Counted from the first letter of the stretch, positions 36,395 to 51,880 are shown. The stretch is 64,000 nt of DNA from Eledone cirrhosa (GCA_964016885.1 OZ024742.1:364593377-364657376); one strand, 5' to 3'. Notes: generated by a model not told the origin, from the letters alone. Made by a program: numbers and translations.

Positions 36395-39300
36395 ACAGAA
36401 CACCGGTGTTTGTTGTTGTAGACTGTATATGGTTTTATAATATAGAATACCGGTGTTTGTTGTTGTAGACTGTATATGGTTTGATAATAGAGAATACCGG
36501 TGTTTGTTGTTGTAGACTGTATATGGTTTGATAATAGAGAATACCGGTGATTGTTGTTGTAGACTGTATATGGTTTCATAATAGAGAATACTGGTGATTG
36601 TTGTTGTAGACTGTATATGGTTTGATAATAGAGAATACCGGTGTTTGTTGTTGTAGACTGTATATGGTTTGATAATAGAGAATACCGGTGTTTGTTGTTG
36701 TAGACTGTATATGGTTTGATAATAGAGAATACCGGTGTTTGTTGTTGTAGACTGTATATGGTTTGATAATAGAGAATACCGGTGTTTGTTGTTGTAGACT
36801 GTATATGGTTTGATAATAGAGAATACCGGTGTTTGTTGTTGTAGACTGTATATGGTTTGGTAATAAAGAATACAGTTGTTTGTTGTTGTAGACTGTATAT
36901 GGTTTGGTAATAGAGTATACCGGTGTTTGTTGTTGTAGACTGTATATGGTTTGATAATAGAGAATACGGGTGTTTGTTGTTGTAGACTGTATATGGTTTG
37001 ATAATAGAGAATACCGGTGTTTGTTGTTGTAGACTGTATATGGTTTGATGATAGAGAATACCGGTGTTTGTTGTTGTAGACTGTATATGGTTTGGTAATA
37101 GAGAATACCGGTGTTTGTTGTTGTAGACTGTATATGGTTTGATAATAGAGAATACCGGTGTTTGTTGTTGTAGACTGTATATGGTTTGATAATAGAGAAT
37201 ACCGGTGTTTGTTGTTGTAGACTGTATATGGTTTGATAATAGAGAATACCGGTGTTTGTTGTTGTAGGGTGTATATGGTTTAGTAATAGAGAATACCGGT
37301 GTTTGTTGTTGTAGAGTGTATATGGTTTGATAATAGAGAATACCGGTGTTTGTTGTTGTAGACTGTATATGGTTTGGTAATAAAGAATACAGTTGTTTGT
37401 TGTTGTAGACTGTATATGGTTTGGTAATAGACAATACCGGTGTTTGTTGTTGTAGACTTATATGGTTTGATAATAGAGAATACCGGTGTTTGTTGTAGTA
37501 GACTGTATGTGGTTTGGTAATAGAGAATACCCGTGTTTGTTGTTGTAGACTGTATATGGTTTGATAATAGAGAATCCCGGTGTTTGTTGTTGTAGACTGT
37601 ATATGGTTTGGTAATAAAGAATACAGTTGTTTGTTGTTGTAGACTGTATATGGTTTAGTAATAGAGAATACCGGTGTTTGTTGTTGTAGACTGTATATGG
37701 TTTGATAATAGAGAATACCGCTGTTTGTTGTTGTAGACTGTATATGGTTTGGTAATAAAGAATACAGTTGTTTGTTGTTGTAGACTGTATATGGTTTGGT
37801 AATAGAGAATACCGGTGTTTGTTGTTGTAGACTGTATATGGTTTGATAATAGAGAATGCCGGTGTGTGTTGTTGTAGACTGTATATGGTTTGGTAATAAA
37901 GAATACAGTTGTTTGTTGTTGTAGACTGTATATGGTTTGGTAATAGAGAATACCGGTGTTTGTTGTTGTAGACTGTATATGGTTTGATAATAGAGAATAC
38001 CGGTGTTTGTTGTTGTAGACTGTATATGGTTTGGTAATAAAGAATACAGTTGTTTGTTGTTGTAGACTGTATATGGTTTGGTAATAGAGAATACCGGTGT
38101 TTGTTGTTGTAGACTGTATATGGTTTGATAATAGAGAATACCGGTGTTTGTTGTTGTAGACTGTATATGGTTTGGTACTAAAGAATACAGTTGTTTGTTG
38201 TTGTAGACTGTATATGGTTTGGTAATAGAGAATACCGGTGTTTGTTGTTGTAGACTGTATATGGTTTGATAATAGAGAATACCGGTGTTTGTTGTTGTAG
38301 ACTGTATATGGTTTGGTAATAAAGAATACAGTTGTTTGTTGTTGTAGACTGTATATGGTTTGGTAATAGAGAATACCGGTGTTTGTTGTTGTAGACTGTA
38401 TATGGTTTGATAATAGAGAATACCGGTGTTTGTTGTTGTAGACTGTATATGGTTTGGTAATAAAGAATACAGTTGTTTGTTGTTGTAGACTGTATATGGT
38501 TTGGTAATAGAGAATACCGGTGTTTGTTGTTGTAGACTGTATATGGTTTGATAATAGAGAATACCGGTGTTAGTTGTTGTAGACTGTATATGGTTTGATA
38601 ATAGAGAATACTGGTGTTTGTTGTTGTAGACTGTATATGGTTTGGTAATAGAGAATACCGGTGTTTGTTGTAGTAGACTGTATATGGTTTGATAATAGAG
38701 AATACCGGTGTTTGTTGTTGTAGAGTGTATATGGGTTGATAATAGAGAATACCGGTGTTTGTTGTTGTAGACTGTATATGGTTTGATAACAGAGAATACC
38801 GGTGTTTGTTGTTGTAGAGTGTATATTGTTTGGTAATAGAGAATACCGGTGTTTGTTGTTGTAGACTGTATATGGTTTGATAATAGAGAACACCGGTGTT
38901 TGTTGTTGTAGACTATATATGGTTTGGTAATACAGAACACCGGTGTTTGTTGTTGTAGACTGTATATGGTTTGATAATATAGAATACCGGTGTTTGTTGT
39001 TGTAGACTGTATATGGTTTGATAATAGAGAATACCGGTGTTTGTTGTTGTAGACTGTATATGGTTTGATAATAGAGAATACCGGTGATTGTTGTTGTAGA
39101 CTGTATATGGTTTCATAATAGAGAATACTGGTGATTGTTGTTGTAGACTGTATATGGTTTGATAATAGAGAATACCGGTGTTTGTTGTTGTAGACTGTAT
39201 ATGGTTTGATAATAGAGAATACCGGTGTTTGTTGTTGTAGACTGTATATGGTTTGATAATAGAGAATACCGGTGTTTGTTGTTGTAGACTGTATATGGTT

Positions 39301-42300
39301 TGATAATAGAGAATACCGGTGTTTGTTGTTGTAGACTGTATATGGTTTGATAATAGAGAATACCGGTGTTTGTTGTTGTAGACTGTATATGGTTTGGTAA
39401 TAAAGAATACAGTTGTTTGTTGTTGTAGACTGTATATGGTTTGGTAATAGAGTATACCGGTGTTTGTTGTTGTAGACTGTATATGGTTTGATAATAGAGA
39501 ATACGGGTGTTTGTTGTTGTAGACTGTATATGGTTTGATAATAGAGAATACCGGTGTTTGTTGTTGTAGACTGTGTATGGTTTGATGATAGAGAATACCG
39601 GTGTTTGTTGTTGTAGACTGTATATGGTTTGGTAATAGAGAATACCGGTGTTTGTTGTTGTAGACTGTATATGGTTTGATAATAGAGAATACCGATGTTT
39701 GTTGTTGTAGACTGTATATGGTTTGATAATAGAGAATACCGGTGTTTGTTGTTGTAGACTGTATATGGTTTGATAATAGAGAATACCGGTGTTTGTTGTT
39801 GTAGAGTGTATATGGTTTGGTAATAGAGAATACCGGTGTTTGTTGTTGTAGAGTGTATATGGTTTGATAATAGAGAATACCGGTGTTTGTTGTTGTAGAC
39901 TGTATATGGTTTGGTAATAAAGAATACAGTTGTTTGTTGTTGTAGACTGTATATGGTTTGGTAATAGACAATACCGGTGTTTGTTGTTGTAGACTTATAT
40001 GGTTTGATAATAGAGAATACCGGTGTTTGTTGTAGTAGACTGTATGTGGTTTGGTAATAGAGAATACCCGTGTTTGTTGTTGTAGACTGTATATGGTTTG
40101 ATAATAGAGAATCCCGGTGTTTGTTGTTGTAGACTGTATATGGTTTGGTAATAAAGAATACAGTTGTTTGTTGTTGTAGACTGTATATGGTTTGGTAATA
40201 GAGAATACCGGTGTTTGTTGTTGTAGACTGTATATGGTTTGATAATAGAGAATACCGCTGTTTGTTGTTGTAGACTGTATATGGTTTGGTAATAAAGAAT
40301 ACAGTTGTTTGTTGTTGTAGACTGTATATGGTTTGGTAATAGAGAATACCGGTGTTTGTTGTTGTAGACTGTATATGGTTTGATAATAGAGAATGCCGGT
40401 GTGTGTTGTTGTAGACTGTATATGGTTTGGTAATAAAGAATACAGTTGTTTGTTGTTGTAGACTGTATATGGTTTGGTAATAGAGAATACCGGTGTTTGT
40501 TGTTGTAGACTGTATATGGTTTGATAATAGAGAATACCGGTGTTTGTTGTTGTAGACTGTATATGGTTTGGTAATAGAGAATACCGGTGTTTGTTGTTGT
40601 AGACTGTATATGGTTTGGTAATAGAGAATACCGATGTTTGTTGTTGTAGACTGTATATGGTTTGGTAATAGAGAAAACCAGTGTTTGTTGTTGTAGACTG
40701 TATATGGTTTGATAATAGAGAATACCGGTGTTTGTTGTTGTAGACTGTATATGGTTTGGTAATAGAGAATACTGGTGTTTGTTGTTGTAGACTGTATATG
40801 GTTTGGTAATAGAGAATACCGGTGTTTGTTGTAGTAGACTGTATATGGTTTGATAATAGAGAATACCGGTGTTTGTTGTTGTAGAGTGTATATGGGTTGA
40901 TAATAGAGAATACCGGTGTTTGTTGTTGTAGAGTGTATATGGTTTGATAATAGAGAATACCGGTGTTTGTTGTTGTAGAGTGTATATGGTTTGGTAATAG
41001 AGAATACCGGTGTTTGTTGTTGTAGACTGTATATGGTTTGATAATAGAGAATACCGGTGTTTGTTGTAGTAGACTGTATATGGTTTGATAATAGAGAATA
41101 CCGGTGTTTGTTGTTGTAGAGTGTATATGGTTTGGTAATAGAGAATACCGGTGTTTGTTGTTGTAGACTGTATATGGTTTGATAATAGAGAATACCGGTG
41201 TTTGTTGTAGTAGACTGTATATGGTTTGATAATAGAGAATACCGGTGTTTGTTGTTGTAGACTGTATATGGTTTGGTAATAGAGAACACCGGTGTTTGTT
41301 GTTGTAGACTGTATATGGTTTGGTAATAGAGAATACCGGTGTTTGTTGTTGTAGACTGTATATGGTTTGGTAATAGAGAATACCGGTGTTTGTTGTTGTA
41401 GACTGTATATGTTTTGATAATAGAGAATACCGGTGTTTGTTGTTGTAGACTGTATATGGTTTGATAATAGAGAATACCGGTGTTTGTTGTAGTAGAGTGT
41501 ATATGGTTTGGTAATAGAGAATACCGGTGTTTGTTGTTGTAGACTGTATATGGTTTGGTAATAGAGAATACCGGTGTTTGTTGTTGTAGACTGTATATGG
41601 TTTGGTAATAGAGAATACCGGTGTTTGTTGTTGTAGACTGTATATGGTTTGGTAATAGAGAAAACCAGTGTTTGTTGTTGTAGACTGTATATGGTTTGAT
41701 AATAGAGAATACCGGTGTTTGTTGTTGTATACTGTATATGGTTTGGTAATAGAGAATACTGGTGTTTGTTGTTGTAGACTGTATATGGTTTGGTAATAGA
41801 GAATACCGGTGTTTGTTGTAGTAGACTGTATATGTTTTGATAATAGAGAATACCGGTGTTTGTTGTTGTAGAGTGTATATGGGTTGATAATAGAGAATAC
41901 CGGTGTTTGTTGTTGTAGACTGTATATGGTTTGATAATAGAGAATACCGGTGTTTGTTGTTGTAGAGTGTATATGGTTTGATAATAGAGAATACCGGTGT
42001 TTGTTGTTGTAGACTGTATATGGTTTGATAATAGAGAATACCGGTGTTTGTTGTTGTAGAGTGTATATTGTTTGGTAATAGAGAATACCGGTGTTTGTTG
42101 TTGTAGACTGTATATGGTTTGATAATAGAGAACACCGGTGTTTGTTGTTGTAGACTATATATGGTTTGGTAATACAGAACACCGGTGTTTGTTGTTGTAG
42201 ACTGTATATGGTTTGATAATATAGAATACCGGTGTTTGTTGTTGTAGACTGTATATGGTTTGATAATAGAGAATACCGGTGTTTGTTGTTGTAGACTGTA

Positions 42301-45300
42301 TATGGTTTGATAATAGAGAATACCGGTGTTTGTTGTTGTAGACTGTATATGGTTTGGTAATAGAGAATACCGGTGTTTGTTGTTGTAGACTGTATATGGT
42401 TTGATAATAGAGAATACCGGTGTTTGTTGTTGTAGACTGTATATGGTTTGATAATAGAGAATACCGGTGTTTGTTGTTGTAGACTGTATATGGTTTGATA
42501 ATAGAGAATACCGGTGTTTGTTGTTGTAGAGTGTATATGGTTTGTTAATAGAGAATACCGGTGTTTGTTGTTGTAGAGTGTATATGGTTTGGTAATAAAG
42601 AATACAGTTGTTTGTTGTTGTAGACTGTATATGGTTTGGTAATAGAGAATACCGGTGTTTGTTGTTGTAGACTGTATATGGTTTGATAATAGAGAATACC
42701 GGTGTTTGTTGTTGTAGACTGTATATGGTTTGGTAATAAAGAATACAGTTGTTTGTTGTTGTAGACTGTATATGGTTTGGTAATAGAGAATACCGGTGTT
42801 TGTTGTTGTAGACTGTATATGGTTTGATAATAGAGAATACCGGTGTTTGTTGTTGTAGACTGTATATGGTTTGGTAATAAAGAATACAGTTGTTTGTTGT
42901 TGTAGACTGTATATGGTTTGGTAATAGAGAATACCGGTGTTTGTTGTTGTAGACTGTATATGGTTTGATAATAGAGAATACCGGTGTTTGTTGTTGTAGA
43001 CTGTATATGGTTTGGTAATAAAGAATACAGTTGTTTGTTGTTGTAGACTGTATATGGTTTGGTAATAGAGAATACCGGTGTTTGTTGTTGTAGACTGTAT
43101 ATGGTTTGGTAATAGAGAACACCGGTGTTTGTTGTTGTAGACTGTATATGGTTTGATAATAAAGAATGCCGGTGTTTGTTGTTGTAGACTGTATATTGTT
43201 TGGTAATAGAGAATACCGGTGTTTGTTGTTGTAGACTGTATATGGTTTGATAATAGAGAATACTGGTGTTTGTGTGTGTAGAGTGTATATGGTTTAGTAA
43301 TAGAGAATACCGGTGTTTGTTGTTGTAGACTGTATATGGTTTGGTAATAGAGAATACCGGTGTTTGTTGTTGTAGACTGTATATGGTTTGGTAATAGAGA
43401 ATACCGGTGTTTGTTGTTGTAGACTGTATATGGTTTGATAATAGAGAATACCGGTGTTTGTTGTTGTAGAGTGTATATGGTTTGATAATAGAGAATACCG
43501 GTGTTTGTTGTTGTAGAGTGTATATGGTTTGATAATAGAAAATACCGGTGTTTGTTCTTGTAGAGTGTATATGGTTTGGTAATAGAAAATACCGGTGTTT
43601 GTTGTTGTAGAGTGTATATGGTTTGGTAATAGAGAATACCGGTGTTTGTTGTTGTAGAGTGTATATGGTTTGGTAATAGAGAATACCGGTGTTTGTTGTT
43701 GTAGAGTGTATATGGTTTGGTAATAGAGAATACCGGTGTTTGTTATTGTAGACTGTATATGGTTTGGTAATAGAGAATACTGGTGATTGTTGTTGTAGAC
43801 TGTATATGGTTTGATAATAGAGAATAACGGTGTTTGTTGTTGTAGACTGTATATGGTTTGATAATAGAGAATACCGGTGTTTGTTGTTGTAGACTGTATA
43901 TGGTTTGATAATAGAGAATACCGGTGTTTGTTGTTGTAGACTGTATATGGTTTGATAATAGAGAATACCGGTGTTTGTTGTTGTAGACTGTATATGGTTT
44001 GATAATAGAGAATACCGGTGTTTGTTGTTGTAGACTGTATATGGTTTGGTAATAAAGAATACAGTTGTTTGTTGTTGTAGACTGTATATGGTTTGGTAAT
44101 AGAGTATACCGGTGTTTGTTGTTGTAGACTGTATATGGTTTGATAATAGAGAATACGGGTGTTTGTTGTTGTAGACTGTATATGGTTTGATAATAGAGAA
44201 TACCGGTGTTTGTTGTTGTAGACTGTATATGGTTTGATGATAGAGAATACCGGTGTTTGTTGTTGTAGACTGTATATGGTTTGGTAATAGAGAATACCGG
44301 TGTTTGTTGTTGTAGACTGTATATGGTTTGATAATAGAGAATACCGGTGTTTGTTGTTGTAGACTGTATATGGTTTGATAATAGAGAATACCGGTGTTTG
44401 TTGTTGTAGACTGTATATGGTTTGATAATAGAGAATACCGGTGTTTGTTGTTGTAGAGTGTATATGGTTTGGTAATAGAGAATACCGGTGTTTGTTGTTG
44501 TAGAGTGTATATGGTTTGATAATAGAGAATACCGGTGTTTGTTGTTGTAGACTGTATATGGTTTGGTAATAAAGAATACAGTTGTTTGTTGTTGTAGACT
44601 GTATATGGTTTGGTAATAGACAATACCGGTGTTTGTTGTTGTAGACTTATATGGTTTGATAATAGAGAATACCGGTGTTTGTTGTAGTAGACTGTATGTG
44701 GTTTGGTAATAGAGAATACCCGTGTTTGTTGTTGTAGACTGTATATGGTTTGATAATAGAGAATCCCGGTGTTTGTTGTTGTAGACTGTATATGGTTTGG
44801 TAATAAAGAATACAGTTGTTTGTTGTTGTAGACTGTATATGGTTTGGTAATAGAGAATACCGGTGTTTGTTGTTGTAGACTGTATATGGTTTGATAATAG
44901 AGAATACCGCTGTTTGTTGTTGTAGACTGTATATGGTTTGGTAATAAAGAATACAGTTGTTTGTTGTTGTAGACTGTATATGGTTTGGTAATAGAGAATA
45001 CCGGTGTTTGTTGTTGTAGACTGTATATGGTTTGATAATAGAGAATGCCGGTGTGTGTTGTTGTAGACTGTATATGGTTTGGTAATAAAGAATACAGTTG
45101 TTTGTTGTTGTAGACTGTATATGGTTTGGTAATAGAGAATACCGGTGTTTGTTGTTGTAGACTGTATATGGTTTGATAATAGAGAATACCGGTGTTTGTT
45201 GTTGTAGACTGTATATGGTTTGGTAATAGAGAATACCGGTGTTTGTTGTTGTAGACTGTATATGGTTTGGTAATAGAGAATACCGATGTTTGTTGTTGTA

Positions 45301-46825
45301 GACTGTATATGGTTTGGTAATAGAGAAAACCAGTGTTTGTTGTTGTAGACTGTATATGGTTTGATAATAGAGAATACCGGTGTTTGTTGTTGTAGACTGT
45401 ATATGGTTTGGTAATAGAGAATACTGGTGTTTGTTGTTGTAGACTGTATATGGTTTGGTAATAGAGAATACCGGTGTTTGTTGTAGTAGACTGTATATGG
45501 TTTGATAATAGAGAATACCGGTGTTTGTTGTTGTAGAGTGTATATGGGTTGATAATAGAGAATACCGGTGTTTGTTGTTGTAGAGTGTATATGGTTTGAT
45601 AATAGAGAATACCGGTGTTTGTTGTTGTAGAGTGTATATGGTTTGGTAATAGAGAATACCGGTGTTTGTTGTTGTAGACTGTATATGGTTTGATAATAGA
45701 GAATACCGGTGTTTGTTGTAGTAGACTGTATATGGTTTGATAATAGAGAATACCGGTGTTTGTTGTTGTAGAGTGTATATGGTTTGGTAATAGAGAATAC
45801 CGGTGTTTGTTGTTGTAGACTGTATATGGTTTGATAATAGAGAATACCGGTGTTTGTTGTAGTAGACTGTATATGGTTTGATAATAGAGAATACCGGTGT
45901 TTGTTGTTGTAGACTGTATATGGTTTGGTAATAGAGAACACCGGTGTTTGTTGTTGTAGACTGTATATGGTTTGGTAATAGAGAATACCGGTGTTTGTTG
46001 TTGTAGACTGTATATGGTTTGGTAATAGAGAATACCGGTGTTTGTTGTTGTAGACTGTATATGTTTTGATAATAGAGAATACCGGTGTTTGTTGTTGTAG
46101 ACTGTATATGGTTTGATAATAGAGAATACCGGTGTTTGTTGTAGTAGAGTGTATATGGTTTGGTAATAGAGAATACCGGTGTTTGTTGTTGTAGACTGTA
46201 TATGGTTTGGTAATAGAGAATACCGGTGTTTGTTGTTGTAGACTGTATATGGTTTGGTAATAGAGAATACCGGTGTTTGTTGTTGTAGACTGTATATGGT
46301 TTGGTAATAGAGAAAACCAGTGTTTGTTGTTGTAGACTGTATATGGTTTGATAATAGAGAATACCGGTGTTTGTTGTTGTATACTGTATATGGTTTGGTA
46401 ATAGAGAATACTGGTGTTTGTTGTTGTAGACTGTATATGGTTTGGTAATAGAGAATACCGGTGTTTGTTGTAGTAGACTGTATATGTTTTGATAATAGAG
46501 AATACCGGTGTTTGTTGTTGTAGAGTGTATATGGGTTGATAATAGAGAATACCGGTGTTTGTTGTTGTAGACTGTATATGGTTTGATAATAGAGAATACC
46601 GGTGTTTGTTGTTGTAGAGTGTATATGGTTTGATAATAGAGAATACCGGTGTTTGTTGTTGTAGACTGTATATGGTTTGATAATAGAGAATACCGGTGTT
46701 TGTTGTTGTAGAGTGTATATTGTTTGGTAATAGAGAATACCGGTGTTTGTTGTTGTAGACTGTATATGGTTTGATAATAGAGAACACCGGTGTTTGTTGT
46801 TGTAGACTATATATGGTTTGGTAAT
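36395..46825. repeat. higher-order blocks C, D, E of the 47-bp satellite (2,537, 3,242 and 4,652 bp)
   Basis: Blocks start at marker unit 'acagaacacc' at 36,395, 38,932 and 42,174, and the next marker is at 46,826. C and D share their first 1.1 kb or more: the 'tatgtggtttgg' landmark lies 1,111 bp into both. All of D matches the last 3,242 bp of E at an offset of 4,652 bp. The blocks are nested duplications of different length, as expected from repeated unequal exchange. Confidence 0.8.
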
Positions 46826-48779
46826 ACAGAACACCGGTGTTTGTTGTTGTAGACTGTATATGGTTTGATAATATAGAATACCGGTGTTTGTTGTTGTAGA
46901 CTGTATATGGTTTGATAATAGAGAATACCGGTGTTTGTTGTTGTAGACTGTATATGGTTTGATAATAGAGAATACCGGTGTTTGTTGTTGTAGACTGTAT
47001 ATGGTTTGGTAATAGAGAATACCGGTGTTTGTTGTTGTAGACTGTATATGGCTTGATAATAGAGAATACCGGTGTTTGTTGTTGTAGACTGTATATGGTT
47101 TGACAATAGAGAATACCGGTGTTTGTTGTTGTAGAGTGTATATGGTTTGGTAATAGAGAATACCGGTGTTTGTTGTTGTAGAGTGTATATGGTTTGGTAA
47201 TAAAGAATACAGTTGTTTGTTGTTGTAGACTGTATATGGTTTGGTAATAGAGAATACCGGTGTTTGTTGTTGTAGACTGTATATGGTTTGATAATAGAGA
47301 ATACCGGTGTTTGTTGTTGTAGACTGTATATGGTTTGGTAATAAAGAATACAGTTGTTTGTTGTTGTAGACTGTATATGGTTTGGTAATAGAGAATACCG
47401 GTGTTTGTTGTTGTAGACTGTATATGGTTTGATAATAGAGAATACCGGTGTTTGTTGTTGTAGACTGTATATGGTTTGGTAATAAAGAATACAGTTGTTT
47501 GTTGTTGTAGACTGTATATGGTTTGGTAATAGAGAGTACCGGTGTTTGTTGTTGTAGACTGTATATGGTTTGATAATAGAGAATACCGGTGTTTGTTGTT
47601 GTAGACTGTATATGGTTTGGTAATAAAGAATACAGTTGTTTGTTGTTGTAGACTGTATATGGTTTGGTAATAGAGAATACCGGTGTTTGTTGTTGTAGAC
47701 TGTATATGGTTTGGTAATAGAGAACAACGGTGTTTGTTGTTGTAGACTGTATATGGTTTGATAATAAAGAATACCGGTGTTTGTTGTTGTAGACTGTATA
47801 TTGTTTGGTAATAGAGAATACCGGTGTTTGTTGTTGTAGACTGTATATGGTTTGATAATAGAGAATACTGGTGTTTGTGTGTGTAGAGTGTATATGGTTT
47901 AGTAATAGAGAATACCGGTGTTTGTTGTTGTAGACTGTATATGGTTTGGTAATAGAGAATACCGGTGTTTGTTGTTGTAGACTGTATATGGTTTGGTAAT
48001 AGAGAATACCGGTGTTTGTTGTTGTAGACTGTATATGGTTTGATAATAGAGAATACCGGTGTTTGTTGTTGTAGAGTGTATATGGTTTGATAATAGAGAA
48101 TACCGGTGTTTGTTGTTGTAGAGTGTATATGGTTTGATAATAGAAAATACCGGTGTTTGTTCTTGTAGAGTGTATATGGTTTGGTAATAGAAAATACCGG
48201 TGTTTGTTGTTGTAGAGTGTATATGGTTTGGTAATAGAGAATACCGGTGTTTGTTGTTGTAGAGTGTATATGGTTTGGTAATAGAGAATACCGGTGTTTG
48301 TTGTTGTAGAGTGTATATGGTTTGGTAATAGAGAATACCGGTGTTTGTTATTGTAGACTGTATATGGTTTGGTAATAGAGAATACCGGTGTTTGTTGTTG
48401 TAGACTGTATATGGTTTGATAATAGAAAATACCGGTGTTTGTTGTTGTAGACTGTATATGGTTTGATAATAGAGAATACCGGTGTTTGTTGTAGTAGACT
48501 GTATATGGTTTGGTAATAGAGAATACCGGTGTTTGTTATTGTAGACTGTATATGGTTTGGTAATAGAGAATACCGGTGTTTGTTGTTGTAGACTGTATAT
48601 GGTTTGATAATAGAGAATACCGGTGTTTGTTGTTGTAGACTGTATATGGTTTGGTAATAGAGAATATCGGTGTTTGTTGTTGTAGACAGTATATGGTTTG
48701 ATAATAGAGAATACCGGTGTTTGTTGTTGTAGAGTGTATATGGTTTGATAATAGAGAATACCGGTGTTTGTTGTTGTAG

Positions 48780-51700
48780 CGTGTATATGGTTTGATAATA
48801 GAGAATACCGGTGTTTGTTGTTGTAGAGTGTATATGGTTTGATAATAGAGAATACCGGTGTTTGTCGTTGTAGACTGTATATGGTTTGGTAATAGAGAAT
48901 ACCGGTGTTTGTTGTAGTAGACTGTATATGGTTTGGTAATAGAGAATACCGGTGTTTGTTGTTGTAGACTGTATATGGTTTGGTAATAGAGAATACCGGT
49001 GTTTGTTGTAGTAGGCTGTATATGGTTTGGTAATAGAGAATACCGGTGTTTGTTGTTGTAGACTGTATATGGTTTGATAATAGAGAATACCGGTGTTTGT
49101 TGTAGTAGACTGTATATGGTTTGGTAATAGAGAATACCGGTGTTTGTTGTTGTAGACTGTATATGGTTTGGTAATAGAGAATACCGGTGTTTGTTGTAGT
49201 AGGCTGTATATGGTTTGGTAATAGAGAATACCGGTGTTTGTTGTTGTAGACTGTATATGGTTTGATAATAGAGAATACCGGTGTTTGTTGTAGTAGACTG
49301 TATATGGTTTGGTAATAGAGAATACCGGTGTTTGTTGTTGTAGACTGTATATGGTTTGATAATAGAGAATACCGGTGTTTGTTGTTGTAGAGTGTATATG
49401 GTTTGGTAATAGAGAATACCGGTGTTTGTTGTAGTAGATTGTATATGGTTTGGTAATAGAGAATACCGGTGTTTGTTGTTGTAGAGTGTATATGGTTTGG
49501 TAATAGAGAATACCGGTGTTTGTTGTTGTAGACTGTATATGGTTTGGTAATAGAGAATACCGGTGTTTGTTGTTGTAGACTGTATATGGTTTGGTAATAG
49601 AGAATACCGGTGTTTGTTGTTGTAGACTGTATATGGTTTGGTAATAGAGAATACCGGTGTTTGTTGTAGTAGACTATATATGGTTTGGTAATAGAGAATA
49701 CCGGTGTTTGTTGTTGTAGACTGTATATGGTTTGGTAATAGAGAATACCGGTGTTTGTTGTAGTAGACTGTATATGGTTTGGTAATAGAGAATACCGGTG
49801 TTTGTTGTTGTAGACTGGATATGGTTTGGTAATAGAGAATACCGGTGTTTGTTGTAGTAGACTATATATGGTTTGGTAATAGAGAATACCGGTGTTTGTT
49901 GTTGTAGAGTGTATATGGTTTGATAATAGAAAATACCGGTGTTTGTTCTTGTAGAGTGTATATGGTTTGGTAATAGAAAATACCGGTGTTTGTTGTTGTA
50001 GAGTGTATATGGTTTGGTAATAGAGAATACCGGTGTTTGTTGTTGTAGAGTGTATATGGTTTGGTAATAGAGAATACCGGTGTTTGTTGTTGTAGAGTGT
50101 ATATGGTTTGGTAATAGAGAATACCGGTGTTTGTTATTGTAGACTGTATATGGTTTGGTAATAGAGAATACTGGTGATTGTTGTTGTAGACTGTATATGG
50201 TTTGATAATAGAGAATACCGGTGTTTGTTGTAGTAGGCTGTATATGGTTTGGTAATAGAGAATACCGGTGTTTGTTGTTGTAGAGTGTATATGGTTTGAT
50301 AATAGAGAATACCGGTGTTTGTTGTTGTAGCGTGTATATGGTTTGATAATAGAGAATACCGGTGTTTGTTGTTGTAGAGTGTATATGGTTTGATAATAGA
50401 GAATACCGGTGTTTGTCGTTGTAGACTGTATATGGTTTGGTAATAGAGAATACCGGTGTTTGTTGTAGTAGACTGTATATGGTTTGGTAATAGAGAATAC
50501 CGGTGTTTGTTGTTGTAGACTGTATATGGTTTGGTAATAGAGAATACCGGTGTTTGTTGTAGTAGGCTGTATATGGTTTGGTAATAGAGAATACCGGTGT
50601 TTGTTGTTGTAGACTGTATATGGTTTGATAATAGAGAATACCGGTGTTTGTTGTAGTAGACTGTATATGGTTTGGTAATAGAGAATACCGGTGTTTGTTG
50701 TTGTAGACTGTATATGGTTTGGTAATAGAGAATACCGGTGTTTGTTGTAGTAGGCTGTATATGGTTTGGTAATAGAGAATACCGGTGTTTGTTGTTGTAG
50801 ACTGTATATGGTTTGATAATAGAGAATACCGGTGTTTGTTGTAGTAGACTGTATATGGTTTGGTAATAGAGAATACCGGTGTTTGTTGTTGTAGACTGTA
50901 TATGGTTTGATAATAGAGAATACCGGTGTTTGTTGTTGTAGAGTGTATATGGTTTGGTAATAGAGAATACCGGTGTTTGTTGTAGTAGATTGTATATGGT
51001 TTGGTAATAGAGAATACCGGTGTTTGTTGTTGTAGAGTGTATATGGTTTGGTAATAGAGAATACCGGTGTTTGTTGTTGTAGACTGTATATGGTTTGGTA
51101 ATAGAGAATACCGGTGTTTGTTGTTGTAGACTGTATATGGTTTGGTAATAGAGAATACCGGTGTTTGTTGTTGTAGACTGTATATGGTTTGGTAATAGAG
51201 AATACCGGTGTTTGTTGTAGTAGACTATATATGGTTTGGTAATAGAGAATACCGGTGTTTGTTGTTGTAGACTGTATATGGTTTGGTAATAGAGAATACC
51301 GGTGTTTGTTGTAGTAGACTGTATATGGTTTGGTAATAGAGAATACCGGTGTTTGTTGTTGTAGACTGGATATGGTTTGGTAATAGAGAATACCGGTGTT
51401 TGTTGTAGTAGACTATATATGGTTTGGTAATAGAGAATACCGGTGTTTGTTGTTGTAGAGTGTATATGGTTTGATAATAGAAAATACCGGTGTTTGTTCT
51501 TGTAGAGTGTATATGGTTTGGTAATAGAAAATACCGGTGTTTGTTGTTGTAGAGTGTATATGGTTTGGTAATAGAGAATACCGGTGTTTGTTGTTGTAGA
51601 GTGTATATGGTTTGGTAATAGAGAATACCGGTGTTTGTTGTTGTAGAGTGTATATGGTTTGGTAATAGAGAATACCGGTGTTTGTTATTGTAGACTGTAT

Positions 51701-51880
51701 ATGGTTTGGTAATAGAGAATACTGGTGATTGTTGTTGTAGACTGTATATGGTTTGATAATAGAGAATACCGGTGTTTGTTGTTGTAGACTGTATATGGTT
51801 TGATAATAGAGAATACCGGTGTTTGTTGTTGTAGACTGTATATGGTTTGATAATAGAGAATACCGGTGTTTGTTGTTGTA
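48780..51880. repeat. 1,551-bp tandem duplication (33 units) in the satellite
   Basis: Rare variants recur 1,551 bp apart: 'gtagcgtgtatatgg' at 48,780 and 50,331, and 'gtagactatatatggtttgg' at 49,671 and 51,222. The 'tagtaggctgtatatgg' and 'tttgttcttgtagag' variants follow the same spacing. The first marker recurs at 56,628, so the block also has a more distant relative. Confidence 0.8.

Noticed and set aside
36376..43122. Giant 2,248-codon minus-strand reading frame and similar ones across 14,771-60,830
   Set aside because: All are translations of the 47-bp satellite, whose minus strand has no stop triplet in any frame. There is no start context, domain, or non-repeat sequence in them.
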